NCBI GenBank assembly: GCA_012961925.1 | Contig: DTYK01000020.1 | Span: 1-6,375 of the forward strand | Direction: 5' to 3' | Origin: Candidatus Latescibacterota bacterium | Lineage (GTDB): Bacteria > Latescibacterota > MVCY01 > DTYK01 | Length of the DNA: 6,375 nucleotides | Shown here: positions 1-6,318 of the stretch, piece by piece | Layout of the letters: every line of letters starts with the position of its first letter | Numbering within the stretch: position 1 is the first letter of the stretch | Made by a program: the position numbers and the translations under genes | The notes under the pieces: generated by a model | What the model saw: only the letters and a program-made list of their open reading frames with translations | The model's database searches: none | What the model was told of the DNA's origin: nothing

Positions 1-9
1 ACTTTATAT

Positions 10-912
10 TTGTCCTCAGTACTTTGCACTTCTGCCAGACTTAACCTTGGAACTCTGTCATCTCTTCGAGTTCCATCTGCAATTATAGTGGTTTTAGTGG
101 CTGTCTTTTTAATCTGCGGCTGGAATGTTGCCCAGGCGGCGGAAAAGAAAATGTCGTATGAAGAGTACAAAAGCCAACTGGCAGCCTATGCAAAGCGTGA
201 GAGCACAGCAGTGGCGGCCATAACTGAAATTGAAAAAGGGATAGCCTCACTTTCAGCCGAGATTAAAGAGATAGAGCAAAAGATAGCTGCGGTGACTAAG
301 GAGATTTATGAGCTTATCGAATCGGATGAGGCTGGAGTGGAGGCTTTTAAGACAAAGTTGAAGAGGCTTAAGTCTCAAATTGAGGGGTTGACATCGCTAC
401 CATCTGATCAGTTGTACAAAAAGCGTGATGAGGTTGAGGCCCTGGGCAAGGATTTTGCAGAGCTAAAGGCCAATCCTATAACTTACCTACCTGACGTGGC
501 CGAAGAGGTTGTGGTCATCGATGGAATGCTTGCCCGACTGAAGGCTGCTGTACCGAAGGTTGCGCCGCCTGATTATTATACAGTTGTTCGGGGTGACTGC
601 CTGTGGACTATTTCGGCGAAGGAGAAGATTTACGGTGATCCCTATATGTGGCCGAGAATTTACAGGGCAAATAAGGATAAGATCAAAAATCCTGACTTGA
701 TCTACCCCAACTGGGTGCTCACGATCCCGCGTGGGGTGCCCCCAGGTTACCACTTAGTCATCAGAGGGGAATGGCTCTCCAAGATCGCCGGATATGGCCA
801 CATTTACAACGATCCTTCCAAGTGGACGAAGATTTACGAAGCCAACAAGGATCAGATCAAGGATCCGAACCTGATCTTTCCTGCACAATTATTAGCTATA
901 CCAGAAGAGTAA
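10..912 (+). CDS. Exported coiled-coil protein with two C-terminal LysM domains (5' end uncertain)
   Basis: This is probably a periplasmic or cell-wall-associated protein that binds peptidoglycan through LysM domains; its precise job is unknown. Residues 24-38 are strongly hydrophobic after Arg20 and are followed by VAQA-AEKK, a likely signal peptidase I site near residues 43-44. Residues about 50-145 are Lys/Glu/Ala-rich with heptad-like spacing, predicting a long coiled coil. Two tandem LysM domains follow, at about 188-241 and 246-300. They share the pattern Y..V.RG..L..I, IY.DP..W..IY.ANKD.IK.P.LI.P and end in IP, which resembles the extended LysM of YgaU/Kbp-type proteins. The domain order suggests a spacer holding the wall-binding end away from the membrane. 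The start is unsure: TTG at 10 is the first possible start, the frame stays open to base 1, and no ATG occurs before residue 48, beyond the signal peptide. A strong terminator follows. Family assignment is confident, function is not. Confidence 0.85.
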   Translation: MSSVLCTSARLNLGTLSSLRVPSAIIVVLVAVFLICGWNVAQAAEKKMSYEEYKSQLAAYAKRESTAVAAITEIEKGIASLSAEIKEIEQKIAAVTKEIYELIESDEAGVEAFKTKLKRLKSQIEGLTSLPSDQLYKKRDEVEALGKDFAELKANPITYLPDVAEEVVVIDGMLARLKAAVPKVAPPDYYTVVRGDCLWTISAKEKIYGDPYMWPRIYRANKDKIKNPDLIYPNWVLTIPRGVPPGYHLVIRGEWLSKIAGYGHIYNDPSKWTKIYEANKDQIKDPNLIFPAQLLAIPEE

Positions 913-923
913 AGACGCTGGGG

Positions 924-952
924 GATGGTCTCTTATCCGAAAGAGAGCCATC
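924..952 (+). other. Imperfect hairpin downstream of the LysM gene
   Basis: GATGG (924-928) pairs with CCATC (948-952), and CTCT (930-933) pairs with AGAG (944-947), with T929 bulged. This gives nine Watson-Crick pairs around a short loop. The bases after it (TTCTCGGC) are not a real U-tract, so it is a poor terminator on its own. It could protect the 3' end of the LysM mRNA, or be an alternative fold competing with the terminator at 991-1038. Its role is inferred; only the pairing is seen. Confidence 0.45.
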
Positions 953-990
953 TTCTCGGCAAGGCAGAAATACTGAGGCTGGGCGAACTT

Positions 991-1038
991 AAAGCTCTCG
1001 GTTTCTGGTTTTGCCAGAAGTTGAGGGCTTTTATTTTT
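991..1038 (+). terminator. Strong rho-independent terminator between the LysM gene and phoH
   Basis: Bases 991-1008 pair with 1014-1031 along 18 consecutive positions without a bulge, four of them G-T wobbles, around a 5-base TTTTG loop. The 3' arm runs into the U-tract TTTTATTTTT (1029-1038). This is a textbook intrinsic terminator for the upstream LysM transcript. Its position is unusual: the U-tract stops directly before the AAGGAG ribosome binding site of phoH. A phoH message that starts upstream must therefore read through it, or else the transcript must begin inside this element. Confidence 0.9.
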
Positions 1039-1044
1039 AAGGAG
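1039..1044 (+). promoter_or_regulatory. Ribosome binding site that sets the TTG start of phoH
   Basis: AAGGAG lies 10 bases before TTG at 1055. The nearer ATG codons at 1045 and 1048 open a frame that stops at 1060-1062 after only a few codons, so they cannot start phoH. There is no in-frame ATG near the phoH N-terminus. The site lies just outside the terminator stem and is not sequestered by it. Confidence 0.75.
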
Positions 1045-1054
1045 ATGATGTCAC

Positions 1055-2038
1055 TTGAGTAGGAAGACTTCTGCAAAGATATCATTAGAAGGCATTGATC
1101 CACTGTTTATATATGGTCATCATGATTCAAACCTCTCCAAGGTCGAACAACGTTTTGGGGTGAAGGTGATAGCCCGTGGTCAGCAGATAGCTTTTGAAGG
1201 CGAAGGGAAAGATGTTGAAAGGGTGTCTGACCTTTTCAGGGAGCTGTTGATTCTCGTTAAAAAAGGATACGAGTTCAATGATGGTGATCTCCTCGCCGCT
1301 TTGGAGTACGTTGAACAGAACCCGAGCATTGCTGAGGATGCCCCCGCTGCAGCGACCATACTGTCAACGGACAAAAAGGTGATCAGGGCCAAGTCGCCAG
1401 GCCAGCAGGCCTATGTAGAGGCGATTCGTAAAAATGATATCATCTTCAGTATAGGTCCGGCGGGTACAGGGAAGACCTATCTTGCGGTTGCTATGGCTAT
1501 TTCTTCGCTGAAAAATAAGGAGGTTTCCCGTATTGTCCTCGCTCGGCCGGCTGTCGAGGCGGGGGAGAGTCTGGGTTTCCTTCCCGGTGACCTCGCGGAG
1601 AAAGTTGATCCCTATCTCAGGCCTTTGTATGATGCTCTTTACGATATGGTCCCGGCAGAGAAACTACGTAAGCTCCTCGATATGAAGGTAATAGAGATCG
1701 TTCCACTGGCCTATATGCGAGGTAGAACCCTGAACGACTCTTTTGTAATCCTTGATGAGGCCCAGAATACCACCGCTATCCAAATGAAGATGTTTCTGAC
1801 GAGGCTTGGGATCGGGTCCAAAGCGATCATAACGGGGGATATCACTCAGGTCGATCTCCCGGACAAGGAGGCCTCCGGACTCATCCAGATCCAACATATA
1901 CTTGCCGACATGCAGGGAGTGAAATTTGTCTACCTTACCGAGAAAGACGTCGTGCGCCACCGCTTAGTTCAGGAAATAATAAAGGCTTATGAACAATATG
2001 AAAATGGGCAAGATCAGTCGACAACTCAAGGGAGATAA
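1055..2038 (+). CDS. phoH: PhoH-family P-loop ATPase (YbeZ/PhoL type)
   Basis: This is a cytoplasmic ATPase of the PhoH family. The YbeZ branch is the usual neighbour of YbeY and is linked to rRNA maturation and RNA metabolism; PhoH proteins have the fold of the N-terminal half of superfamily 1 helicases. The 327-residue length is normal. Residues about 15-75 form the small N-terminal domain typical of YbeZ. The Walker A motif GPAGTGKT is at 134-141, the conserved RPAVEAGESLGFLPGD stretch follows, and Walker B with FVILDEAQN is at 230-238. The motif ITGDITQVDLP lies near 270-280. The start is TTG at 1055, supported by AAGGAG ten bases upstream. The C-terminus overlaps the longest reading of the next gene, indicating one transcript with pgpH and ybeY. 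No convincing promoter is visible, and the gene sits immediately behind an intrinsic terminator. The symbol phoH is used in the family sense; orthology to E. coli ybeZ is the better reading. Confidence 0.95.
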   Translation: MSRKTSAKISLEGIDPLFIYGHHDSNLSKVEQRFGVKVIARGQQIAFEGEGKDVERVSDLFRELLILVKKGYEFNDGDLLAALEYVEQNPSIAEDAPAAATILSTDKKVIRAKSPGQQAYVEAIRKNDIIFSIGPAGTGKTYLAVAMAISSLKNKEVSRIVLARPAVEAGESLGFLPGDLAEKVDPYLRPLYDALYDMVPAEKLRKLLDMKVIEIVPLAYMRGRTLNDSFVILDEAQNTTAIQMKMFLTRLGIGSKAIITGDITQVDLPDKEASGLIQIQHILADMQGVKFVYLTEKDVVRHRLVQEIIKAYEQYENGQDQSTTQGR

Positions 2039-4289
2039 ATCCGTCCCAAAAGAGAAAGGCATGTCGGGTGGGGCAAGGAAGGGGCAGGAGGTCAGGAAAA
2101 CACCCGATAAAAAAGAGGACTTTCTTAGATGGCTTGTGGCTTTCTTGCTGGTCATGATTCTTACTCTGCTTTTCCCAAGACATAAGACTTTCGAATTCAG
2201 CAAGTTGCAGGTTGGAATGGTCTCGGAGAAGGAGATTATTGCGCCGTTCACCTTTCACGTTCTTAAGAGTAACGAAGAGCTCCAGAAGCAGAGAGAAGAG
2301 GCACGCAAGAGGGTCTTTCCAATTCTTAATTACGATCCAGAGGTCGCGGACCGTCAGGTGGCACGGTTGGACTCGTTTTTCTCCCATCTTTCCACGAGTC
2401 TTGCCTCGGAAGCTCCGGACTCTCTGAAGCTTATCGGCTTGAAAAGGATGAGTCCACCTTTATATGATGAAACAGCTAAGTTCCTTCTGGCAATAGGGGT
2501 CAGGGACAAGAAGAAGCATGTGAGGGATCTTGATAGATTGAAATGGACTTCTAAACGTTTGCTTGGCGATATTTATGCTATCGGTGTGCTGAGAAGCAAA
2601 AAGGATATTGCCGGTGAAGACGAAAGTCGTTTCGTTGTGATATCGAAGGGAGGAGAAGAGAGGACTGTAGCCATTGAGCAGATCCCCGATATCCCCGGTG
2701 TTAAAGAGGTACTTCCTGACCGGATAAGGCGGATCTTCACTGAGGAAAGGCTTGTAAAAGTTTGCTATGAGGTGATTACCGCGTTCCTGACCCCTAATTT
2801 GGCCTTTGATAGGGTGCGAACTGAAGAGCGGAAGAAGGCGGCCGTCGCTTCGGTTCCCTTATACAAAAGGACAATCCTTGCGAACACCAGGATCATAGAT
2901 AGTCATCAGGTTATCAGTGAAGAGGATATGGAGGTTTTGAACTCACTGGCCAAGGCCAAGGTCGAACGCGAACTCAGAGAAAGCCTGGGTAGGCGTTATC
3001 TCCTATGGCTTGGACGTCTTCTCATAGCTGCCTTCGTAGTGGCGATACTTTGGGCCTATCTCTATACTTTTAAGCGGCGTATATACGATAACCCCATGTT
3101 TCTACTATTGCTCTCGATCGTCATCCTGGCACCAGTGGCCGTTGCTTCTTATGCAGCCGGCAACCCCCACCTGGTATTCCTTATACCGGTCACCCTATCC
3201 TCAATGTTGGTAGCGATCCTCTTCGATGCGGAAGCGGGTTCCGTTTGTACCTTCCTGATAGCCTTCCTTGCCGGCGCCATTCTCGGCTATGATTTTCAGT
3301 TCACTTTCGTCTCCGTGGTGTGCGGTATCGCTGCTGTGTATTCAGTGAAAAGAGTACGACACCGCTATCAATTCTACCGATCAATGGTATATATACCTAT
3401 AACTTATGCTGTAGCAATTGCCGCAACAGATCTCCTCAGGTTTACCCCTCTGGCCGAGATTCCGAAGAGACTTCTTCCGGGTATCCTAAACGGGTTTTTC
3501 TCCCCGGTTCTGACCATTGGCTTGCTCCCAATCTTTGAAAGCGTTTTCGGCATCACGACGGATATCACGCTCCTGGAGCTTTCCGATTTAAACCGACCTC
3601 TTTTGAGGGATCTAGCTATAAAGGCACCAGGCACGTATAACCATAGTATCATTGTGGGGAGCCTGGCTGAAGCTGCTGCAGAAGCCATCGGTGCTAACTC
3701 CCTCCTCGCACGGGTCGGCTCCTACTACCACGACATCGGTAAGATGGAGAAACCGGAGTACTTCACCGAGAACCAGGCGGGGGCAAAAAATCCGCATGAT
3801 AAACTTTCTCCGTCGATCAGTAGTCTCATCCTTGCGTCCCATATAAAGGAAGGTTATGAGATGGCCGATCGATATGGTTTGCCCAAGGCCATCATGGAGA
3901 TCATCCAGCAGCATCATGGCAAGAGTACCATGGCATATTTCTATCACAGGGCAGTGGAAAAAGCGGAAAAAGGAAGGGTGGAAGAAGACGCGTTCAGGTA
4001 TCCCGGGCCAAGGCCTCAAACCAAAGAGGCGGCTATCGTGATGCTGGCCGATTCAGTTGAAGCGGCTGCGAGAACCTTAAAGGAAAAGACCCCCAGCCGT
4101 GTTAAGGGTCTTGTCAAGAACATAATAGAATCGAAATTCACAAGCTCCGAACTTGATGAATGCGACCTGACATTGAAGGAGCTCAGCAAGATTGGGGACA
4201 GCTTTCTTCCGATCCTTATGGGTATCTATCATGCCAGGGTAGAATATCCCACTGGGGGTGCAAATGAGAGTGGTAATCGAAAACCTTAA
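1989..4289 (+). CDS. pgpH: 7TM-HD membrane phosphodiesterase, probable c-di-AMP hydrolase (PgpH/YqfF type)
   Basis: An inner-membrane protein with all three parts of the PgpH architecture. An N-terminal membrane helix lies at 45-63. An extracytoplasmic 7TMR-HDED domain spans about 64-335, with the typical segments RVFPILNYDPEVA and AAVASVPLYK. A seven-helix bundle spans about 337-525, and a cytoplasmic HD domain about 535-745. The predicted metal ligands are all present: His552, His581-Asp582 (in YYHDIGK), His618, His642 and Asp688. Spacings are 29, 37, 24 and 46. Listeria PgpH cleaves c-di-AMP to pApA; the same reaction here is inferred. The start is uncertain. ATG at 1989 overlaps phoH by 50 bases with AAAGG only 3 bases upstream. 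ATG at 1998 has better spacing to that site. ATG at 2061 (residue 25) would leave a 22-base gap after phoH. The 3' end overlaps ybeY. Confidence 0.93.
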   Translation: MNNMKMGKISRQLKGDKSVPKEKGMSGGARKGQEVRKTPDKKEDFLRWLVAFLLVMILTLLFPRHKTFEFSKLQVGMVSEKEIIAPFTFHVLKSNEELQKQREEARKRVFPILNYDPEVADRQVARLDSFFSHLSTSLASEAPDSLKLIGLKRMSPPLYDETAKFLLAIGVRDKKKHVRDLDRLKWTSKRLLGDIYAIGVLRSKKDIAGEDESRFVVISKGGEERTVAIEQIPDIPGVKEVLPDRIRRIFTEERLVKVCYEVITAFLTPNLAFDRVRTEERKKAAVASVPLYKRTILANTRIIDSHQVISEEDMEVLNSLAKAKVERELRESLGRRYLLWLGRLLIAAFVVAILWAYLYTFKRRIYDNPMFLLLLSIVILAPVAVASYAAGNPHLVFLIPVTLSSMLVAILFDAEAGSVCTFLIAFLAGAILGYDFQFTFVSVVCGIAAVYSVKRVRHRYQFYRSMVYIPITYAVAIAATDLLRFTPLAEIPKRLLPGILNGFFSPVLTIGLLPIFESVFGITTDITLLELSDLNRPLLRDLAIKAPGTYNHSIIVGSLAEAAAEAIGANSLLARVGSYYHDIGKMEKPEYFTENQAGAKNPHDKLSPSISSLILASHIKEGYEMADRYGLPKAIMEIIQQHHGKSTMAYFYHRAVEKAEKGRVEEDAFRYPGPRPQTKEAAIVMLADSVEAAARTLKEKTPSRVKGLVKNIIESKFTSSELDECDLTLKELSKIGDSFLPILMGIYHARVEYPTGGANESGNRKP

Positions 4290-4749
4290 GGGAAAGTCAG
4301 ATCTTGATCTGAACGGATTACAGAAGATTTCCCAACATGTTCTTCATGAGAAGGGTTATCGCAAGGATGTGAACATTATCTTGGCTGATAACGATATTAT
4401 TCAGGATCTCAACCGGCGGTTCCGCCATGTGGATTCCCCGACCGATGTACTCTCTTTCGACCTGAGCCACCCTTTTCCCAACCATGACTCTATAGGCGGT
4501 GAGATTTACATCTCTCTTGAAAAGGCAGCCGAACAGGCCAGAGAATATGGGGTGACCTTCGAGGAAGAGATAATCCGCTTGGCCATCCATGGTTTGCTCC
4601 ATCTTGTCGGGTATGATGATGAGACAGAATCTGAAAGGGAGGTGATGGAACGGGAGACGGAGAGGTACGTATCCGATTTTCTGCAGAGAGAATTGGGAAA
4701 GTCAAGGGTTGGACAAGGTCGGAATAAGGGAGATTATATAAGGGAGTGA
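4264..4749 (+). CDS. ybeY: YbeY, rRNA maturation factor (predicted metalloenzyme)
   Basis: YbeY is a small cytoplasmic metal-binding protein needed for 16S rRNA 3'-end processing and late 30S quality control. The conserved block LNRRFRHVDSPTDVLSFD (about residues 44-61) is followed by GGEIYIS and the metal motif IHGLLHLVGYDD. His109 and His113 are the first two zinc ligands. The third, normally His six residues later in GYDH, is Asp119 here. The 161-residue length is normal. I start at ATG 4264, giving MRVVIEN, which resembles other YbeY N-termini and lies 5 bases after a G-rich site (4254-4258). GTG at 4258 would add two residues. The start overlaps the pgpH end by 26 bases, pointing to translational coupling. 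The tail beyond the metal motif is charged and ends in a basic stretch. Identity is secure; whether the Asp alters activity is unknown. Confidence 0.94.
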   Translation: MRVVIENLKGKSDLDLNGLQKISQHVLHEKGYRKDVNIILADNDIIQDLNRRFRHVDSPTDVLSFDLSHPFPNHDSIGGEIYISLEKAAEQAREYGVTFEEEIIRLAIHGLLHLVGYDDETESEREVMERETERYVSDFLQRELGKSRVGQGRNKGDYIRE

Positions 4750-4816
4750 AGAAAATTCCTACTCATTGGTCTCCCCGGTATTAAACGACAAGGCTCCCTG
4801 ATTTCCGGCTATGGGA

Positions 4817-4850
4817 ATTGCGGGTCTTTTGGGTATATCGGACCTGCAAT
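4817..4850 (+). other. Hairpin in the leader between ybeY and the CorC-like gene
   Basis: ATTGCGGGTC (4817-4826) pairs with GACCTGCAAT (4841-4850) over ten bases with one G-T wobble and a 14-base loop. No U-tract follows, so it is not a convincing terminator. It lies 23 bases before the ribosome binding site of the next gene. CCTGA (4797-4801) can pair with TCAGG (4871-4875), which would close an outer stem around it and cover part of that site. The pairing is seen; a regulatory role is inferred. Confidence 0.45.
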
Positions 4851-4872
4851 ACAGATTTTCGGGGTTAAATTC

Positions 4873-4880
4873 AGGAGGTG
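4873..4880 (+). promoter_or_regulatory. Strong ribosome binding site that sets the TTG start of the CorC-like gene
   Basis: AGGAGGTG is a near-perfect match to the 16S rRNA tail, and its AGGAGG core ends 10 bases before an in-frame TTG at 4889. The spacing equals that of the phoH TTG start. The upstream ATG at 4811 has no comparable site. This favours a 417-residue product over the 443-residue reading. Confidence 0.8.
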
Positions 4881-4888
4881 AACTATTC

Positions 4889-6142
4889 TTGGACGTTGAC
4901 TCGTTTATTCAGGCAGCTATATTTTTGCTGTTATTATTGGCAACAGCAGTATTATCGGCTGCCGATATGACGATTTCCCCTCTCGCCCGGTCTTCCCTGG
5001 AGAAATTAAGGGAGAACGGTACCAAGCATGCTGATAAGTTACTTAAGATCTGCCATCCGAAACAGAGGTTTTATGCAGGCATAGTCATCGGTAAGTCCCT
5101 TATTATCATTGCGGCAACGGCTATCTTGATCATCTTTGTGGAAGACTTTTTGCCGGGGTTTGGTATCCAAAGAAGCGCCGGTTTAGTTGGTGTCGTCCTG
5201 ATTATTTTCTCCTCATTCTTCTTCTTTGATAACGTCGTAGCCCATTGGATCTCAACCCATCGAGGGGAAAACTCAACACCTCGATTTGTTCTTCCTGTCT
5301 ATGTCCTTTTCATACTGTTAACTCCTCTCATAGAGCTCTTTTACCGGGTCTTGCCCAAAGAACATTCGAAGCAAATGAAGGAGGAGGAGTTGAAGAGCAT
5401 TGTTGAGTCCGAAAGCGAAGAGGGTGTCATCGAGGAAGAGGAAAAGGAGATGATTCGTAGCATCTTCGAATTCTCTGATACCAGTGTAAAAGAGGTGATG
5501 GTTCCTCGCATAGATATGATCTGTGCTGAGGAGACGATCAGTCTCCAAGAGCTCATAGAACTCATTGGGAAATCAGGACATTCCCGGATTCCAATTTACA
5601 AGGATACGGTTGACAACATTAGAGGGGTCGTGTATGCGAAGGATCTCCTTCAAATCCTGGGAAAGTCCGACCGCTGGGATCTTGAGGATGTCATGAGGGA
5701 GGCCTATTTCGTACCGGAGAACAAGAAGATCGACGAGATGCTTCAGGAGTTCAGGGTCAAGAAACTGCATATGGCGGTGGTGGTGGATGAATATGGCGGC
5801 ACGGCCGGAATTGTCACCTTGGAGGACCTTCTGGAGGAGATCGTAGGCGAAATAGAGGATGAGTATGATACCGAGGAACTCCTATATCAGTGGCTTGATG
5901 AAGATAGCCTATTGGCCGATGCCAGAATGGATATCCATGACCTCAATGATTTGTTAGATACAGATCTACCAAGGGATGGTTTTGAGACCCTGGGCGGTTT
6001 TATTTACGACCTCCTGGGAAATATTCCTAATGAGGGTCAGGTAATCCAGTTCAAGAACCTGCAGTTGCAAATTGAGAAGGTAAGAGGACAAAGGATATTG
6101 AAGGTTAAAATAGTGAAGAAAAGACTGGCCGACAAGGAATAG
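4889..6142 (+). CDS. HlyC/CorC-family membrane protein (DUF21-CBS-CBS-CorC), probable Mg2+/Co2+ exporter
   Basis: An inner-membrane protein of the CNNM/CorC family, whose characterised members export Mg2+ or influence cobalt resistance; the substrate here is inferred. The N-terminal DUF21 domain has hydrophobic segments at about 6-28, 61-85, 97-118 and 133-155. An acidic linker with EEEEKEMI follows. The CBS pair runs from MVPRIDM (204 onward) through GHSRIPIYKD and GVVYAKDLL to VVDEYGGTAGIVTLEDLLEE (about 298-317). The C-terminal CorC_HlyC domain (about 335-410) contains FETLGGFIYDLLGNIP. Unlike E. coli CorC/YbeX, which lacks the membrane part, this is the full-length form. I chose TTG 4889 because of AGGAGGTG ten bases upstream and because the product then begins just before the first helix, as is usual in the family. 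The extra 26 residues from ATG 4811 look like translated leader. It lies 139 bases after ybeY and is probably in the same operon. The expected proteobacterial next gene, lnt, is absent. Confidence 0.93.
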   Translation: MDVDSFIQAAIFLLLLLATAVLSAADMTISPLARSSLEKLRENGTKHADKLLKICHPKQRFYAGIVIGKSLIIIAATAILIIFVEDFLPGFGIQRSAGLVGVVLIIFSSFFFFDNVVAHWISTHRGENSTPRFVLPVYVLFILLTPLIELFYRVLPKEHSKQMKEEELKSIVESESEEGVIEEEEKEMIRSIFEFSDTSVKEVMVPRIDMICAEETISLQELIELIGKSGHSRIPIYKDTVDNIRGVVYAKDLLQILGKSDRWDLEDVMREAYFVPENKKIDEMLQEFRVKKLHMAVVVDEYGGTAGIVTLEDLLEEIVGEIEDEYDTEELLYQWLDEDSLLADARMDIHDLNDLLDTDLPRDGFETLGGFIYDLLGNIPNEGQVIQFKNLQLQIEKVRGQRILKVKIVKKRLADKE

Positions 6143-6156
6143 CAGAAGCTATTAAT

Positions 6157-6191
6157 CTGTTGCATGTAAGGAGGCTACACACATCTAACAG
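6157..6191 (+). other. Imperfect hairpin after the CorC-like gene with AAGGAGG in its loop
   Basis: CTGTTG (6157-6162) pairs with TAACAG (6186-6191), ending in a G-T pair. After a C-C mismatch, ATGT (6164-6167) pairs with ACAT (6181-6184). The 13-base loop displays AAGGAGG (6168-6174), a perfect Shine-Dalgarno-like string with no start codon in range. It may mark the 3' end of the operon transcript, but no U-tract follows, so I do not call it a terminator. Confidence 0.35.
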
Positions 6192-6280
6192 GGGGTGTGA
6201 TGAAACATAAGGTTTGACTATACCGATAGAAGGAGCCGAGAAGAAGTTTTTGACTATGGATTTGACAGGTGTTTTTTACC

Positions 6281-6309
6281 TTGACAATCCCAATAAAATT
6301 TTGTATTTT
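6281..6309 (+). promoter_or_regulatory. Sigma-70-type promoter for the initiator tRNA
   Basis: The -35 hexamer TTGACA (6281-6286) matches the consensus perfectly. After 17 bases comes TATTTT (6304-6309), a moderate -10. Transcription would start near 6316, a few bases before the mature tRNA 5' end at 6319, leaving a very short 5' leader. The spacer and -10 lie in an AT-rich inverted repeat (ATAAAAT at 6293-6299, ATTTTAT at 6305-6311). Further TTGAC-type motifs lie upstream. Confidence 0.75.
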
Positions 6310-6318
6310 ATCATAAAA

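Noticed and set aside
100..130. Lipobox reading of the LysM protein around Cys36.
   Set aside because: The residues before Cys36 are F-L-I, without the small residue needed at -1. The AQA-A site fits ordinary signal peptidase I cleavage better.
1011..1037. Possible phoH promoter TTGCCA (1011-1016) and TATTTT (1032-1037).
   Set aside because: The spacer is only 15 bases, both elements are part of the terminator stem and U-tract, and the start would fall at or past the phoH ribosome binding site.
1045..1062. Mini-ORF ATG-ATG at 1045 overlapping the phoH start.
   Set aside because: It has five sense codons and lies too close to the Shine-Dalgarno sequence; nothing separates it from chance.
1935..2387. 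150-codon open frame on the minus strand.
   Set aside because: It lies opposite the conserved phoH and pgpH coding regions, has no recognisable domain and is a shadow of their codon pattern.
3612..4019. 135-codon minus-strand open frame opposite the HD domain.
   Set aside because: The + strand encodes intact metal-binding motifs there, and the minus product resembles no family I know.
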